Assembly: GCF_020966775.1 (NCBI RefSeq)
Contig: NZ_JAJKFV010000033.1
Coordinates: 99,584 to 163,583, forward strand
DNA length: 64,000 nt
Direction: 5' to 3'
Source: Rhodopirellula halodulae
Lineage (GTDB): Bacteria; Planctomycetota; Planctomycetia; Pirellulales; Pirellulaceae
Made by a program: the position numbers and the translations under genes. How positions within the stretch are numbered: the first letter of the stretch is position 1; every line of letters starts with the position of its first letter. Below the pieces are notes generated by a model. That model searched no databases. It worked only from the letters and a program-made list of their open reading frames with translations, and had not been told where the DNA came from. This document shows, piece by piece, positions 33,829 through 43,044 of this stretch.

Positions 33829-35493
33829 GTGAGTGAACCGGATCGTTCGTCGCTAGACTCCGTTCTCGCGGAAATTCTGACATTGGAAGAACGGGGCGAA
33901 CCGCCAATTCCGCATGAGTTTCTGGAACGGTATCCCGAGCACGCGGACGAACTCAAAGACTTCTTTCGCAATCATCAATGGCTGGGGCAAGAGGAGCCAC
34001 CAAACACCACGCTGATCGGTCAAACGATCGATGAATTCGAGCTCGTTCGCGAAATCGCTCGTGGAGGCATGGGCGTCGTTTATGAGGCTCGTCAACAATC
34101 GTTGCGTCGAACCGTCGCAATCAAGCTGATCGGCGATGGAGTCCTGGCCAACGAAGAATTGCGGATGCGGTTTCGCATGGAAGCCGAAGCCGTTGCGTCG
34201 CTTTCCCATACCAACATCGTTCCGATCCACAGCATCGGTTGTTGGCGGGGCATCGATTACTTCGTCATGCCATTGATCGATGGCGAGTCCTTGCAGACGC
34301 AGGTCGAGCAACGGCACGCTTGCTTGCAGCAAAACAGCCTTTCAAAGTCGGAACTAAAAACTTGCGTCCAGGAAACGGTCGAATTGGTTCGCGATCTTGC
34401 ACGCGGAGTCGCCTACGCTCACTCACGAGGCATCATCCATCGGGATTTGAAACCTGAGAATGTGTTGATGGATGACGGAGTTCCCAAAATCGTGGACTTC
34501 GGTTTGGCAAAATTGCACCGCGATGCACCGGAGTTGACGAGGAACGGACAAGTCCTGGGCACACCGCACTTCATGAGCCCCGAGCAAGCACGCGGGTCCG
34601 GTGACTTGACCGATGCCGTGGATGTGTATGCGTTGGGTGGAATTCTGTTTGCGTTGTTAACCGGCACGCCGCCTCACGCTGGCAATTCGACCGCGGAGGT
34701 ACTGTCGCAAGTGCTTTCGGACGACCCGCCGTCGCTGCGTTTGATTTGGCCAGGCGGAATGCCGCGTTTGCCTGAGCTCGTTGAATTGGATCACGTGATT
34801 CAACGTGCGATGGCTAAGAACGCTTCGGAACGATATCGATCCGCGGATGACATGGCGGATGACCTCAGCCGGATCCTGGCGGGCGAGTCCCCCATCGCGG
34901 CGCCCGATGGCATCGTGCATCGGATGTCTCGCGAATTGTCTCGCGACCAACATTTGCATGCGTTCAAAGATTGGGGGCGCGCACTTCGCCGAATCGGGTA
35001 CGTGGTGTTGGCTGCCCACGTGGCGATGTTCGTCATCATGCAATACATCTATGTTGATTCGCCCAGCGACATCGCGGCGCTGAGCAAGCCCGCATTCTGG
35101 GGCTACTTTGTCCCGCGAATCTGTATGCTTGGCGGGATCGCTTGGGTGATCGGCAACGCACGAGACGGTTTGTGGATGCCACAGATTTCTGCTGAACGAC
35201 CGGTTTGGTCCGTTTGGCTCGGCTACCTGGTGGCACTGACCAGCATCAATCTTCTTTGGATGAGTGGCAACCTGGATCACCCCACCGTGATGGTGCTGGC
35301 GTGCGTGATGAGCGGATTCGCATTCATCGCGGTTGCCGGTCACATGTGGGGCGGCAGCGCGTTGTTGGGACTTGGCTTCATCGGAATGGCATTCGCCAGC
35401 GTGGCGATCCCCACCGTGGCCCCGTTATTCCTGGGCGGTTGGTGGATGGTCACCATGCTGGTGTTCTCGCGACGTTATCGCCGACTAGGTTGA
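33829..35493 (+). CDS. Membrane-anchored Ser/Thr protein kinase with C-terminal TM bundle
   Basis: A 554-residue kinase. The start chosen is GTG at 33829 because GGAG lies 6 nt upstream; a TTG at 33817 would add four residues. Residues 1-70 are the short leader common in planctomycete kinases (HEFLERYPEHADELKDFF). The kinase domain has ARGGMGVVYEA, AIKLI, HRDLKPEN and VDFGLA, and SPEQA in place of APE, so it looks active. About five transmembrane segments follow (residues 380-550: VVLAAHVAMFVIMQYIYV, LGGIAWVIGNA, WSVWLGYLVALTSINLLW, VMVLACVMSGFAFIAV, LGFIGMAFASVAIP). This suggests an unknown membrane signal controls the kinase. No neighbouring substrate is obvious. Confidence 0.9.
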   Translation: MSEPDRSSLDSVLAEILTLEERGEPPIPHEFLERYPEHADELKDFFRNHQWLGQEEPPNTTLIGQTIDEFELVREIARGGMGVVYEARQQSLRRTVAIKLIGDGVLANEELRMRFRMEAEAVASLSHTNIVPIHSIGCWRGIDYFVMPLIDGESLQTQVEQRHACLQQNSLSKSELKTCVQETVELVRDLARGVAYAHSRGIIHRDLKPENVLMDDGVPKIVDFGLAKLHRDAPELTRNGQVLGTPHFMSPEQARGSGDLTDAVDVYALGGILFALLTGTPPHAGNSTAEVLSQVLSDDPPSLRLIWPGGMPRLPELVELDHVIQRAMAKNASERYRSADDMADDLSRILAGESPIAAPDGIVHRMSRELSRDQHLHAFKDWGRALRRIGYVVLAAHVAMFVIMQYIYVDSPSDIAALSKPAFWGYFVPRICMLGGIAWVIGNARDGLWMPQISAERPVWSVWLGYLVALTSINLLWMSGNLDHPTVMVLACVMSGFAFIAVAGHMWGGSALLGLGFIGMAFASVAIPTVAPLFLGGWWMVTMLVFSRRYRRLG

Positions 35494-35576
35494 AGCAGGT
35501 CACGGCCACTGCGGCGAAGGCATTTGCCTTCACAACCAAACAGAGAGCCGCGTGAACCAAAGAGCCTTGACGTCGA

Positions 35577-35915
35577 TCAGACGGCCACGCCGTTGCGAAA
35601 GGCTTCCACCGTTTCGCCTTCAGCAATGGAAGGTCCTGAAGGAGCCGCCGAATGAGCGACGGTCAGCACCCGAACTTCGTGAGGCAAGATTTGATGGACG
35701 ATGCGATAGGAGTAGACCTGAATTTCCGAAACGTCCTCCCGTCCAAACTCGGACACAATTGATCCGGCGTCTGGGTACTGAAGCAGCAATTCGGTTTGTT
35801 CGATGATTCGATCGAAAATCAACTCGGCGAATTGCATCGAATCGCGTCCGATGTATTCACGGATCGCGATCAGGTCCTCGGCCGCACATTCTGTCCAACT
35901 AACTTGCATCAGCAT
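35577..35915 (-). CDS. ParE/RelE-family toxin of a toxin-antitoxin pair
   Basis: A 112-residue protein with the ParE/RelE toxin pattern: VSWTECAAEDLIAIREYIGRDS, AELIFDRIIEQTELLLQYPDAGSIV and YSYRIVHQILPHEVRVLTVAHS. It ends with an unusual extension (EGETVEAFRNGVAV). ParE toxins poison gyrase; RelE relatives cleave mRNA at the ribosome. Which applies is not settled. The ATG lies inside the antitoxin gene (overlap 35899-35915), a standard coupling. Confidence 0.85.
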   Translation of the reverse strand: MLMQVSWTECAAEDLIAIREYIGRDSMQFAELIFDRIIEQTELLLQYPDAGSIVSEFGREDVSEIQVYSYRIVHQILPHEVRVLTVAHSAAPSGPSIAEGETVEAFRNGVAV

Positions 35916-36105
35916 TCTGCTTCCATCGTTCGCGAATCATATCGGTGGAGACCAGCCGAGAGGATTCAGCATCCGCCAGGCCTGATTCAATTTTCTGACG
36001 GATGTAAAGCCGATACAAGACCTCATCCCAACTTGCGCCATCGGGCAAGTTATCGATGGTGTCACGAGCGGCAGACTTTGCGGATGTGTTAATCGTTTGA
36101 CTCAT
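35899..36105 (-). CDS. Antitoxin of the ParE/RelE-type pair
   Basis: A 68-residue acidic helical protein (NLPDGASWDEVLYRLYIRQKIESGLADAESSRLVS) of the RHH/Phd-like small-antitoxin size class. The N-terminal DNA-binding motif is not conclusively assigned. It has an exceptionally good ribosome binding site, GGAGGA about 6 nt before the ATG, whereas most genes in this window have weak ones. The toxin ATG overlaps its 3' end, so translation should favour the antitoxin. Antitoxin-dependent autoregulation is expected by family. Confidence 0.8.
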   Translation of the reverse strand: MSQTINTSAKSAARDTIDNLPDGASWDEVLYRLYIRQKIESGLADAESSRLVSTDMIRERWKQNADAS

Positions 36106-36351
36106 AGTGTTCCTCCATTGCCCCCCATGCTAGCGGTGTTTGGTAACCGTAACAGCGCAAAATTACCATGCGAAGATATTTTTAACAGAATTTGCGCATG
36201 GCGTTCTGTACAGCCCCCGCACTTTCACTGTTTTTACAAGTTTGCGGATCACCGAAGATCCAATGATCGGTCGGATTGGGCAAAACACCGTTTTGGAGCG
36301 AAATCCGGTACGAGAGAGTCGGTCCGCAGACCGGCTTACGAAGCCAAAGGA

Positions 36352-36378
36352 CGCCCGTCCATTCCGCTAGGATGGGCG
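36352..36378. repeat. Intergenic stem-loop
   Basis: CGCCCGTCC (36352-36360) pairs with GGATGGGCG (36370-36378), allowing one G-T, around a 9-nt loop. It lies in the 450-bp gap between the antitoxin gene and the sulfatase. The surrounding sequence (CGGAGCGCCGCTTCGCTTCGGTCAGCC) reads as further imperfect palindromes of the same REP-like kind seen elsewhere. No credible gene lies in 36106-36553. Confidence 0.45.
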
Positions 36379-36553
36379 ACTGCCGGAGCGCCGCTTCGCT
36401 TCGGTCAGCCTACGGTTGGCCTGCCAGTCATCGCCTCGCGCATGGCCAGAACGACGAACCACCCTGTCGATCCATCGCGGCACATGGCATCAGCCTGCGA
36501 CGCACGGCAACAACCGCTCACCCGCCTGTTCCCACCTTCGGCCAGCCCACCCC

Positions 36554-37936
36554 ATGAATCGAATTCTTGTCGCCGCGATCGTTTGTCTGGTCACTTTGTC
36601 GGCTTCGTTCGCCACCACGCCATCGCGGCCGAACATCCTTTTCTTGCTGGCTGACGATCTGGGGTATGGGGACTTGGGTTGCTACGGTCGCCAAGACATT
36701 CGCACACCGAACCTGGACGCGATGGCTGAACAAGGCGTGCGATTCACGTCGCATTATGCCAACGGACCGGAATGTTCTCCCACGCGAGCCGCCTTCCTGA
36801 CGGGCCGCTATCAACAATGGGTGGGCGGTTTGGAATGCGCCATCGGCACCGGCAACCAGGGACGCTACGACGATGCGATTCGACTGCGTGCCTCGAACGA
36901 CTTGGGACTTCCGGTGGACATTCCAACTCTGCCTCGCGTTCTCAAGCAAGCCGGCTACGAAACCGCGATCTTTGGAAAGTGGCACCTGGGCTACGAACCC
37001 AAATTCGCTCCGCACCTGCATGGCTTCGACGAAACCTACTACTGCATCGGCGGTGAGATGGACTACTTCCATTACATCGACCTGGTCGCTGGCTACAACC
37101 TTTTTCGCAACGGTCGACCCATTCGTGACGAAGGCTACTTCACCGATTTGATCACGGAGCACTCGATCGAATTTCTGCAAACCAAACGCGAGCAACCTTT
37201 CTTTCTCTATGTCCCGTTCACCTGCCCGCATTCGCCGTTCCAAGCCCCCGACGAGAGACGCCCGCACCCGTTGCCACTGGATTCACCAAGGCGGAAACAA
37301 GGCAACGCTCCGCCAGACGTCTACCGGGCCATGATTGAGCGCATGGACGCTTGCATTGGCCGAATGATGGAGGCGGTTCCACCCAACACGTTGGTCGTGT
37401 TCGCCAGCGACAATGGCGGCACCAAGAGCGCCCGCAACGAACCACTTCGCGGCATCAAAGGTGGCACGTTCGAAGGCGGCATCCGCGTTCCCGCGATTCT
37501 TTGGTGGCCGGAACAAATCGAAAAAGGTTCCATCTGCGATACTCCCACCCTGACCTTTGATTGGACCAAGACGTTTGCTGAGGCGGCTGGAGCCTCGTTC
37601 CCGGAATCGCATTTTTTAGAGGGCGTCAACGTCCTCGATGTTTTGAACGGGGCTGAACCGTCCCGCACACTATTCTGGCGGAAACCACGCGGCCAACAAA
37701 TCTGGCGGGGTGTTCGCAACGCAAATTGGAAGTATGTCGCACACCAAAACGGCGACCGCGAAACCGAGTATCTTTTTGACCTGGCTCGCGACCTCTCGGA
37801 AGAGAACAACTTGCTGGACCAACATCGTGAAACCGCGACGCAGCTTCGAGATCGTTTCAATCAATGGGAAACCACGACACGAAAAGACCGCCGTGGCCGC
37901 CCCAATGAATCTCACTCGAGTGACATGCATCCGTAG
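36554..37936 (+). CDS. Secreted sulfatase (FGly type)
   Basis: A 460-residue sulfatase. The ATG at 36554 gives a signal peptide (ILVAAIVCLVTLSASFATT). An upstream in-frame start would add 46 non-coding-looking residues. The formylglycine motif is CSPTR at 74-78, with the active-site Cys74. The metal-site blocks ILFLLADDLGYGDLGCYG and FASDNGG (the second Asp/Asn pair) are intact. FGKWHLGY supplies the usual Lys/His. It needs a formylglycine-generating enzyme encoded elsewhere. It probably removes sulfate esters from polysaccharides outside the cytoplasm. It begins a same-strand run with the PVC cytochrome 49 bp downstream, so the two may be co-transcribed. Confidence 0.93.
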   Translation: MNRILVAAIVCLVTLSASFATTPSRPNILFLLADDLGYGDLGCYGRQDIRTPNLDAMAEQGVRFTSHYANGPECSPTRAAFLTGRYQQWVGGLECAIGTGNQGRYDDAIRLRASNDLGLPVDIPTLPRVLKQAGYETAIFGKWHLGYEPKFAPHLHGFDETYYCIGGEMDYFHYIDLVAGYNLFRNGRPIRDEGYFTDLITEHSIEFLQTKREQPFFLYVPFTCPHSPFQAPDERRPHPLPLDSPRRKQGNAPPDVYRAMIERMDACIGRMMEAVPPNTLVVFASDNGGTKSARNEPLRGIKGGTFEGGIRVPAILWWPEQIEKGSICDTPTLTFDWTKTFAEAAGASFPESHFLEGVNVLDVLNGAEPSRTLFWRKPRGQQIWRGVRNANWKYVAHQNGDRETEYLFDLARDLSEENNLLDQHRETATQLRDRFNQWETTTRKDRRGRPNESHSSDMHP

Positions 37937-37985
37937 CAATTTGCATCCATAGCATGTTGTTCGATCGACCGACCACCTTCCGCCA

Positions 37986-40900
37986 ATGAATATTGACATG
38001 TCTCACCCACGAAGCAACGGTCCTTGGTTGCGCACGCTTACGTTGACGTTGCTTTCATGCCTCACGTATCAAATGGCGATGGCGGCCGACGACATGGAGG
38101 CAACGCTTCGTTCCAAAGCTCCAAACCGTTTGCTCGCGGAAGCCAGTGTCTTGGGTGATCCGGAGCGGGGAGCGGTTCTGTTTCATCAACCGAGCCTGGG
38201 TTGCGTTCAATGCCACCTGCCTAGCCCGCAAGGCGAACGTCTGGGACCTGACCTGACGACCCTTGGCGAGCGTGCGACCTACGATCACATCATCCAGTCC
38301 ATTCTCGATCCTTCCGAGATCATCGCCGAAGGGTTTGAAAATTGGATGTTGCTGACGGATTCTGGACAAGTGATTCAGGGCAAAATCCTCAGCGAGACTG
38401 ACACCGTGATCTCCGTGCAATTGTCGAGCGGCGCAGCCACCACGACAGTGGATCCCGACGAAGTCGTCAGCCGCAAGCGTTTGGTCTCCACCATGCCAGC
38501 GCAGCTTGCCAACCGGCTGACCAGAACATCGGACTTTTATGATCTGGTCAGTTACGTCGTCGAAATTGGACGCGGCGGGCAAGACGCGTTTCGACGGCTG
38601 CAACCCAGCGAAGCAGAAATCGCGGTTCCTCCATTGCCTGAGTACGAATCCAATTTAGATCACGCGGGCTTCATCACCGAATGGGACCCACGTGCGTTCG
38701 ATCGTGGTGCGAAGGTCTACCAACAAGTTTGTCAGAATTGTCACGGCGACCATGACGAAGCGGGGTCGCTTCCCAATGCATTGCGTTTCGCCAGCGGTCA
38801 ATTCAACTCGGGCAGCGATCCGTTCTCAATGTACCGGACCTTGACGCATGGTTACCGCATGATGTTGCCTCAGCATCAACTGGTGCCGCGTCAAAAATAC
38901 GATGTGATTCACTTCATCCGCGAAAGTTATCTGAAGGAACACAACCCAGACGCCTACGTCGAGATCACTCCGGAGTATCTTGCCGGTCTACCACGCGGAA
39001 CATCGCGCGGTGCACGTGCAACACGATCGGAACCCTGGCGAGAGATGGACTACGGCCCGTTTCTCATTAGCACTTACGAAATCAACGGCCCCGACACGGA
39101 GCCGCGTCGACGTATTCCTCGCGAAGAATTGCAGGCCGCCGCTCGCGAAGGACGAGCCCCGCGGGAAACGTGGCCCGACAACACAAACTTCGCTTACAAA
39201 GGAATCGCGGTCCGGTTGGACGATGGCCCGGGCGGAATCTCGCAAGGTTCTGATTGGATCATCTTCGATCACGACACCATGCGTGTTGCAGCAGCATGGT
39301 CTGGCGAAGGCTTCATCGATTGGGAAGGAATCCTGTTCAACGGTCACCATGCCATCACGCCGCGCACCGTCGATGACCTCGTTTTTCAATCGCCCGCCGA
39401 ACCAGGTTGGGCAAACCCCCAGACCGGAATGTTCGAAGATTCGCGTTTGGTCGGCAAAGACGGACGTCACTACGGACCTTTGCCAAAGGAATGGGCTGAG
39501 TACAAAGGCATTTACAAACATGCTGACCGCGTGATCATCGCTTACCAAATCGGTGAAGCTGAGATTCTCGAAACCCACGGCCTCATCAGGTCCGACGAAG
39601 GCCCAACCGTTTGGCAAAGAGTGTTGAACATCGGCCCTCGTTCACACGAGTTGCTGTTGCGGACCCAACCCAACAACACGAAGTGCGGAATGTTCGGCGA
39701 TGACATTGATTTGTCGAACGATCCGAAGCTGCCGGGCGGTGTCACGCGAATCCTCCCGAGCGATCAGGTGTCTCGCATCGAAATTCGTCTGGCAACAGAG
39801 CCCGTCGAGGCATTGCTTTATCGCACCTCCGATGGCTCGGAATATGAAGTGGAGGATCTGCATGCATTGACTCACGGTGGCAAAGCCGAATGGACACAGA
39901 AGATCAGCACCACGACGGACGCCACGCATTCGCGGGGCCCCTTCCATGTCGACACACTGCAGCGACCGATCAAAAACCCATGGAACAGTCGCCTTCGTCT
40001 ATCTGGTTTGGACTTTCTCGATAACAACGAGGGCATGGTGGTGTGCTGTGCAGATGGCGATGTCTGGAAAATCACCGGCCATGCGAATGATGCCGGACAA
40101 CTGTCGTGGCGCCGCATTGCCAGCGGGCTGTTTCATCCGTTAGGGATCAAAGTCGTCGACGGCGAAATCTATGTCACCTGCCGCGATCAAATTGTCATCC
40201 TGCGTGATCTGAACGACGATGGCGAGACGGACTTCTACGAATGTTTCAACGACGATCATCAAGTCACCGATCACTTCCACGAATTCGCGATGGGATTGCA
40301 GGCTGACGAGGATGGCAATCTGTACTATGCCAAAAGTGCTCGACACGCTCGCGATTCCTTGGTCCCGCACCATGGAACGTTGTTGAAAGTATCGGCCGAT
40401 GGTCAGACAACGCAAATCATTGCCAATGGATTTCGCGCCGCCAACGGAGTCTGCTTGAATCCGGATGGTTCGTTCTTCGTGACCGACCAAGAAGGCCACT
40501 GGACGCCGATGAACCGAATCAATCGCGTCGTGGAAGGCGGCTTTTATGGGAACATCTATTCCTACGGGGCACCTGACGACACCAGCGACCAAGCAATGCA
40601 GCAACCGCTGTGCTGGCCAAACAAACCCACGGATCGTTCACCCGCCGAACTCCTTTGGGTCGACAGTCAAAAGTGGGGCAGCCTCAACAATTCACTGCTG
40701 AGTCTTTCCTATGGCTACGGCAAGATCTTTGTGGTTCCCCACGAGCAGATCGGCGAAACTTGGCAGGGCGGCATTTGCAAATTACCGATCCCGCAGTTCG
40801 AAACCGGTGTGATGCGTGGACGGTTTAGCCCCGGCGACGGCCACCTCTACGTGTGTGGGATGCAAGCCTGGGGAAGCGACCAAACCGAATCGACCGGTGG

Positions 40901-41270
40901 TTTGTATCGCGTCCGAGCGACCGATCAACCCAAGCACCTGCCAACCAAGATCGAAGCCCTCTCCGATCGCGTTCGCATTCAGTTCACAGAGCCCATCGAC
41001 AAAGAATTCGCGAGCGACACGTCTAACTTTCTTGTCGACACCTGGGCGCTTCGACGGTCCGCGAATTATGGGTCTCGCCGTTATGACGAGAAGAGCATGT
41101 TGGTTGAGACTGCCTCGGTATCAAACGACGGATTGACTTTGGAGTTGCACCTGCCGGATCTCCAGCCCACTTGGTGCATGGAAATTTCTTATCGCCTGAA
41201 GGACCTCCACGGCGAGATGTTTCGGGGTTCTATCCAGAACACCGTTCACCAGATCAGACAAGCTGAGTGA
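37986..41270 (+). CDS. PVC-type cytochrome c / beta-propeller oxidoreductase-like protein
   Basis: A 1094-residue exported protein. Signal peptide TLTLTLLSCLTYQMAMAAD; an in-frame ATG four codons later is an alternative start. There are two CxxCH motifs: CVQCH (73-77), within a PVC-type heme domain (ERLGPDLTTLGERATYDHIIQSILDPSEIIAEGFENW), and CQNCH (249-253) of an ordinary cytochrome c domain. The central and C-terminal parts contain a DUF6797-like region and beta-propeller repeats (LSGLDFLDNNEGMVVCCADGDVWKITG; GIKVVDGEIYVTCRDQIVIL). It probably oxidises a sugar or sugar-acid in the periplasm. It follows a sulfatase on the same strand and converges (6-bp gap) with another sulfatase. Confidence 0.85.
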   Translation: MNIDMSHPRSNGPWLRTLTLTLLSCLTYQMAMAADDMEATLRSKAPNRLLAEASVLGDPERGAVLFHQPSLGCVQCHLPSPQGERLGPDLTTLGERATYDHIIQSILDPSEIIAEGFENWMLLTDSGQVIQGKILSETDTVISVQLSSGAATTTVDPDEVVSRKRLVSTMPAQLANRLTRTSDFYDLVSYVVEIGRGGQDAFRRLQPSEAEIAVPPLPEYESNLDHAGFITEWDPRAFDRGAKVYQQVCQNCHGDHDEAGSLPNALRFASGQFNSGSDPFSMYRTLTHGYRMMLPQHQLVPRQKYDVIHFIRESYLKEHNPDAYVEITPEYLAGLPRGTSRGARATRSEPWREMDYGPFLISTYEINGPDTEPRRRIPREELQAAAREGRAPRETWPDNTNFAYKGIAVRLDDGPGGISQGSDWIIFDHDTMRVAAAWSGEGFIDWEGILFNGHHAITPRTVDDLVFQSPAEPGWANPQTGMFEDSRLVGKDGRHYGPLPKEWAEYKGIYKHADRVIIAYQIGEAEILETHGLIRSDEGPTVWQRVLNIGPRSHELLLRTQPNNTKCGMFGDDIDLSNDPKLPGGVTRILPSDQVSRIEIRLATEPVEALLYRTSDGSEYEVEDLHALTHGGKAEWTQKISTTTDATHSRGPFHVDTLQRPIKNPWNSRLRLSGLDFLDNNEGMVVCCADGDVWKITGHANDAGQLSWRRIASGLFHPLGIKVVDGEIYVTCRDQIVILRDLNDDGETDFYECFNDDHQVTDHFHEFAMGLQADEDGNLYYAKSARHARDSLVPHHGTLLKVSADGQTTQIIANGFRAANGVCLNPDGSFFVTDQEGHWTPMNRINRVVEGGFYGNIYSYGAPDDTSDQAMQQPLCWPNKPTDRSPAELLWVDSQKWGSLNNSLLSLSYGYGKIFVVPHEQIGETWQGGICKLPIPQFETGVMRGRFSPGDGHLYVCGMQAWGSDQTESTGGLYRVRATDQPKHLPTKIEALSDRVRIQFTEPIDKEFASDTSNFLVDTWALRRSANYGSRRYDEKSMLVETASVSNDGLTLELHLPDLQPTWCMEISYRLKDLHGEMFRGSIQNTVHQIRQAE

Positions 41271-41276
41271 CCAGCG

Positions 41277-42764
41277 TCACTTACCTTCGGAAGCCCATCG
41301 CTTCATCAATTCGATGTTGCTTTCAACGGTTTGCAGATGCTCCGGTGTCGCACGTTTGCGAAGAGTATTCAGGTAAACCTCAATGTCGCTTTCAAACTGC
41401 TCGGCCGACTCGGGCTGTCGACCTTGATCGCCAGTCGTTTCCATCCAATGGTCCAAACGGTTGCGAAGCGATTGAAGCTCAGCCGCATGAGCCGGGTCGT
41501 TGGCCAGATTCTGCAACTCGTGCGGGTCGGATTCCAGGTCAAAGAGCTCCTCCGCGGGCCGCGTCTGACGAAAGATCAGCTCCTGATTCGCGTCCAATTT
41601 GCCTTCGTCGTGCCATTGACGAAGGGCGATCAGAATTGATTTCGCATCCTTGTACGCGCAAGGCTGTAAGTAGGGCCGGTTGGGCAAAAAGTTGCGAATG
41701 TATTTGAATTGGTGCGTACGCACCGACCGAATGTGATCCACGGTTTCGTCGCAACGATCTCGCGCCGCGAACGCCGCTTCGCGAGGCTGGTAATCGTCGG
41801 AAAGGACGTCCTTCGCCTGCATGGTTTCCGGAATCGGAATACCAGCCGCCGCGAGCGATAACGCAGCGATGTCAATGTGCTCGACCAAATCGTCGCGAAT
41901 GGTCCCTGGTTCGATTCCGGGGCCGCTCAGAATCAATGGCACATGCAAGCCTTCGTCATAGAGATACTGTTTGCCTCGTCCGTGGCTGATGCCATGATCC
42001 GTCATGAAGAGCACCAGCGTGTTTTCGCGAACGCCTTGTTCTTCCAGTTTCGCGATGACTTCGCCAACCATCGCGTCGGTCAATCGCACCGAATCCAGAT
42101 AAGCTGCCCAGTCACGGACGATGTCCGGATGATTGGGATAGTACGGCGGGAGCGTGACCGATTCGATCGAGGTTGCACTGCCAAAACGCTTGCGTGCTTT
42201 CGTGGCGACATTGTTCCAACCCTTCGCATCCTTGCCTCGCAGCTTTCCACCTTGAGTTTGGATCTGCGCGAAAAACGGCTGCCCAGGCTTTCGATCCGAC
42301 CAATCGGCGGAATCGTAGATCGACTTGTCCCACTCGAAGTTGTAGTCCGTCTTTCCAAGCTTTCCGTTGATCGGCCAGCCCGAAATCGAGGTGTGGTAGC
42401 CGGCATCTTGAAACAGTTTGGGAACCATCGCGACGTCGTCAGGCAGTTCAATTTTGACCGTTCCGCGACCGCTTCGATGGTGGTGAGCTCCAATGGACGT
42501 TTGATACATCCCCGTGATGAAAGCCGAGCGACAGGTTGAACAGACCGGCGCAGTCACATAGGCATTGTTGAACTGAACTCCGCTCGCCGCCAACGCGTCC
42601 ACATTGGGCGTTTCGATCGCCGTTTCGCCGTAACAGCCGAAGTGAGCCGACATGTCATCGGGAATGATCCAGACAATGTTGGGCGGCTGTGCAGTGCCGA
42701 CGCTCGAGAAGACCAAGCTCGTCGCGACGAACAGTGCGATGACAATTGGGTGGGGATGTCGCAT
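41277..42764 (-). CDS. Secreted sulfatase with atypical CSTCR active-site motif
   Basis: A 495-residue protein from the ATG at 42764. Sulfatase fold: NIVWIIPDDMSAHFGCYG metal block and LVLFMTDHGISHGRGKQYLYDEG with the distal Asp/His. The FGly sequence is CSTCR at 75-79, i.e. Cys present but the usual Pro at position +2 is Thr, an uncommon form. Whether FGE will process it is unclear. The fold resembles heparan/N-sulfoglucosamine-sulfohydrolase-type members. Its signal peptide is VIALFVATSLVFSSVGTAQ. It faces the cytochrome gene. Confidence 0.9.
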   Translation of the reverse strand: MRHPHPIVIALFVATSLVFSSVGTAQPPNIVWIIPDDMSAHFGCYGETAIETPNVDALAASGVQFNNAYVTAPVCSTCRSAFITGMYQTSIGAHHHRSGRGTVKIELPDDVAMVPKLFQDAGYHTSISGWPINGKLGKTDYNFEWDKSIYDSADWSDRKPGQPFFAQIQTQGGKLRGKDAKGWNNVATKARKRFGSATSIESVTLPPYYPNHPDIVRDWAAYLDSVRLTDAMVGEVIAKLEEQGVRENTLVLFMTDHGISHGRGKQYLYDEGLHVPLILSGPGIEPGTIRDDLVEHIDIAALSLAAAGIPIPETMQAKDVLSDDYQPREAAFAARDRCDETVDHIRSVRTHQFKYIRNFLPNRPYLQPCAYKDAKSILIALRQWHDEGKLDANQELIFRQTRPAEELFDLESDPHELQNLANDPAHAAELQSLRNRLDHWMETTGDQGRQPESAEQFESDIEVYLNTLRKRATPEHLQTVESNIELMKRWASEGK

Positions 42765-43044
42765 GGTGGGTGGGTTCGGTGAGGAGATTTGGCGGAAACA
42801 CAAGGCAGGGAAGTTTTGTCGAAGCCGTGGGGCGTGGGGACCCGAGCGAGCAAAGGTCTTTGAAAGCAGTCCGCAATTCGGTTCGGTATCTTAGCCGACC
42901 GTTGTGCCACCAGGGTAAAGCGAACGCCCGTGAACCTGCATTAGCGGCACTGATCTTGGTTATACTTCGCTCTGAGGCGATGGCTGGACCGCTTGGTCGA
43001 GACTCGCTTCCCATCCCCACATCCCACCTCTCTTGGAATTTTCC
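42765..43044. other. Intergenic region between divergent genes, nothing recognised
   Basis: About 280 bases between the divergent sulfatase and LamG-like genes. It includes shadow open frames only. It probably holds two divergent promoters for polysaccharide-related genes; no operator-like palindrome was seen. Confidence 0.4.

Noticed and set aside
36097-36553. Possible gene between the antitoxin and sulfatase
   Set aside because: Open frames overlap imperfect palindromes and share no protein features; treated as intergenic.
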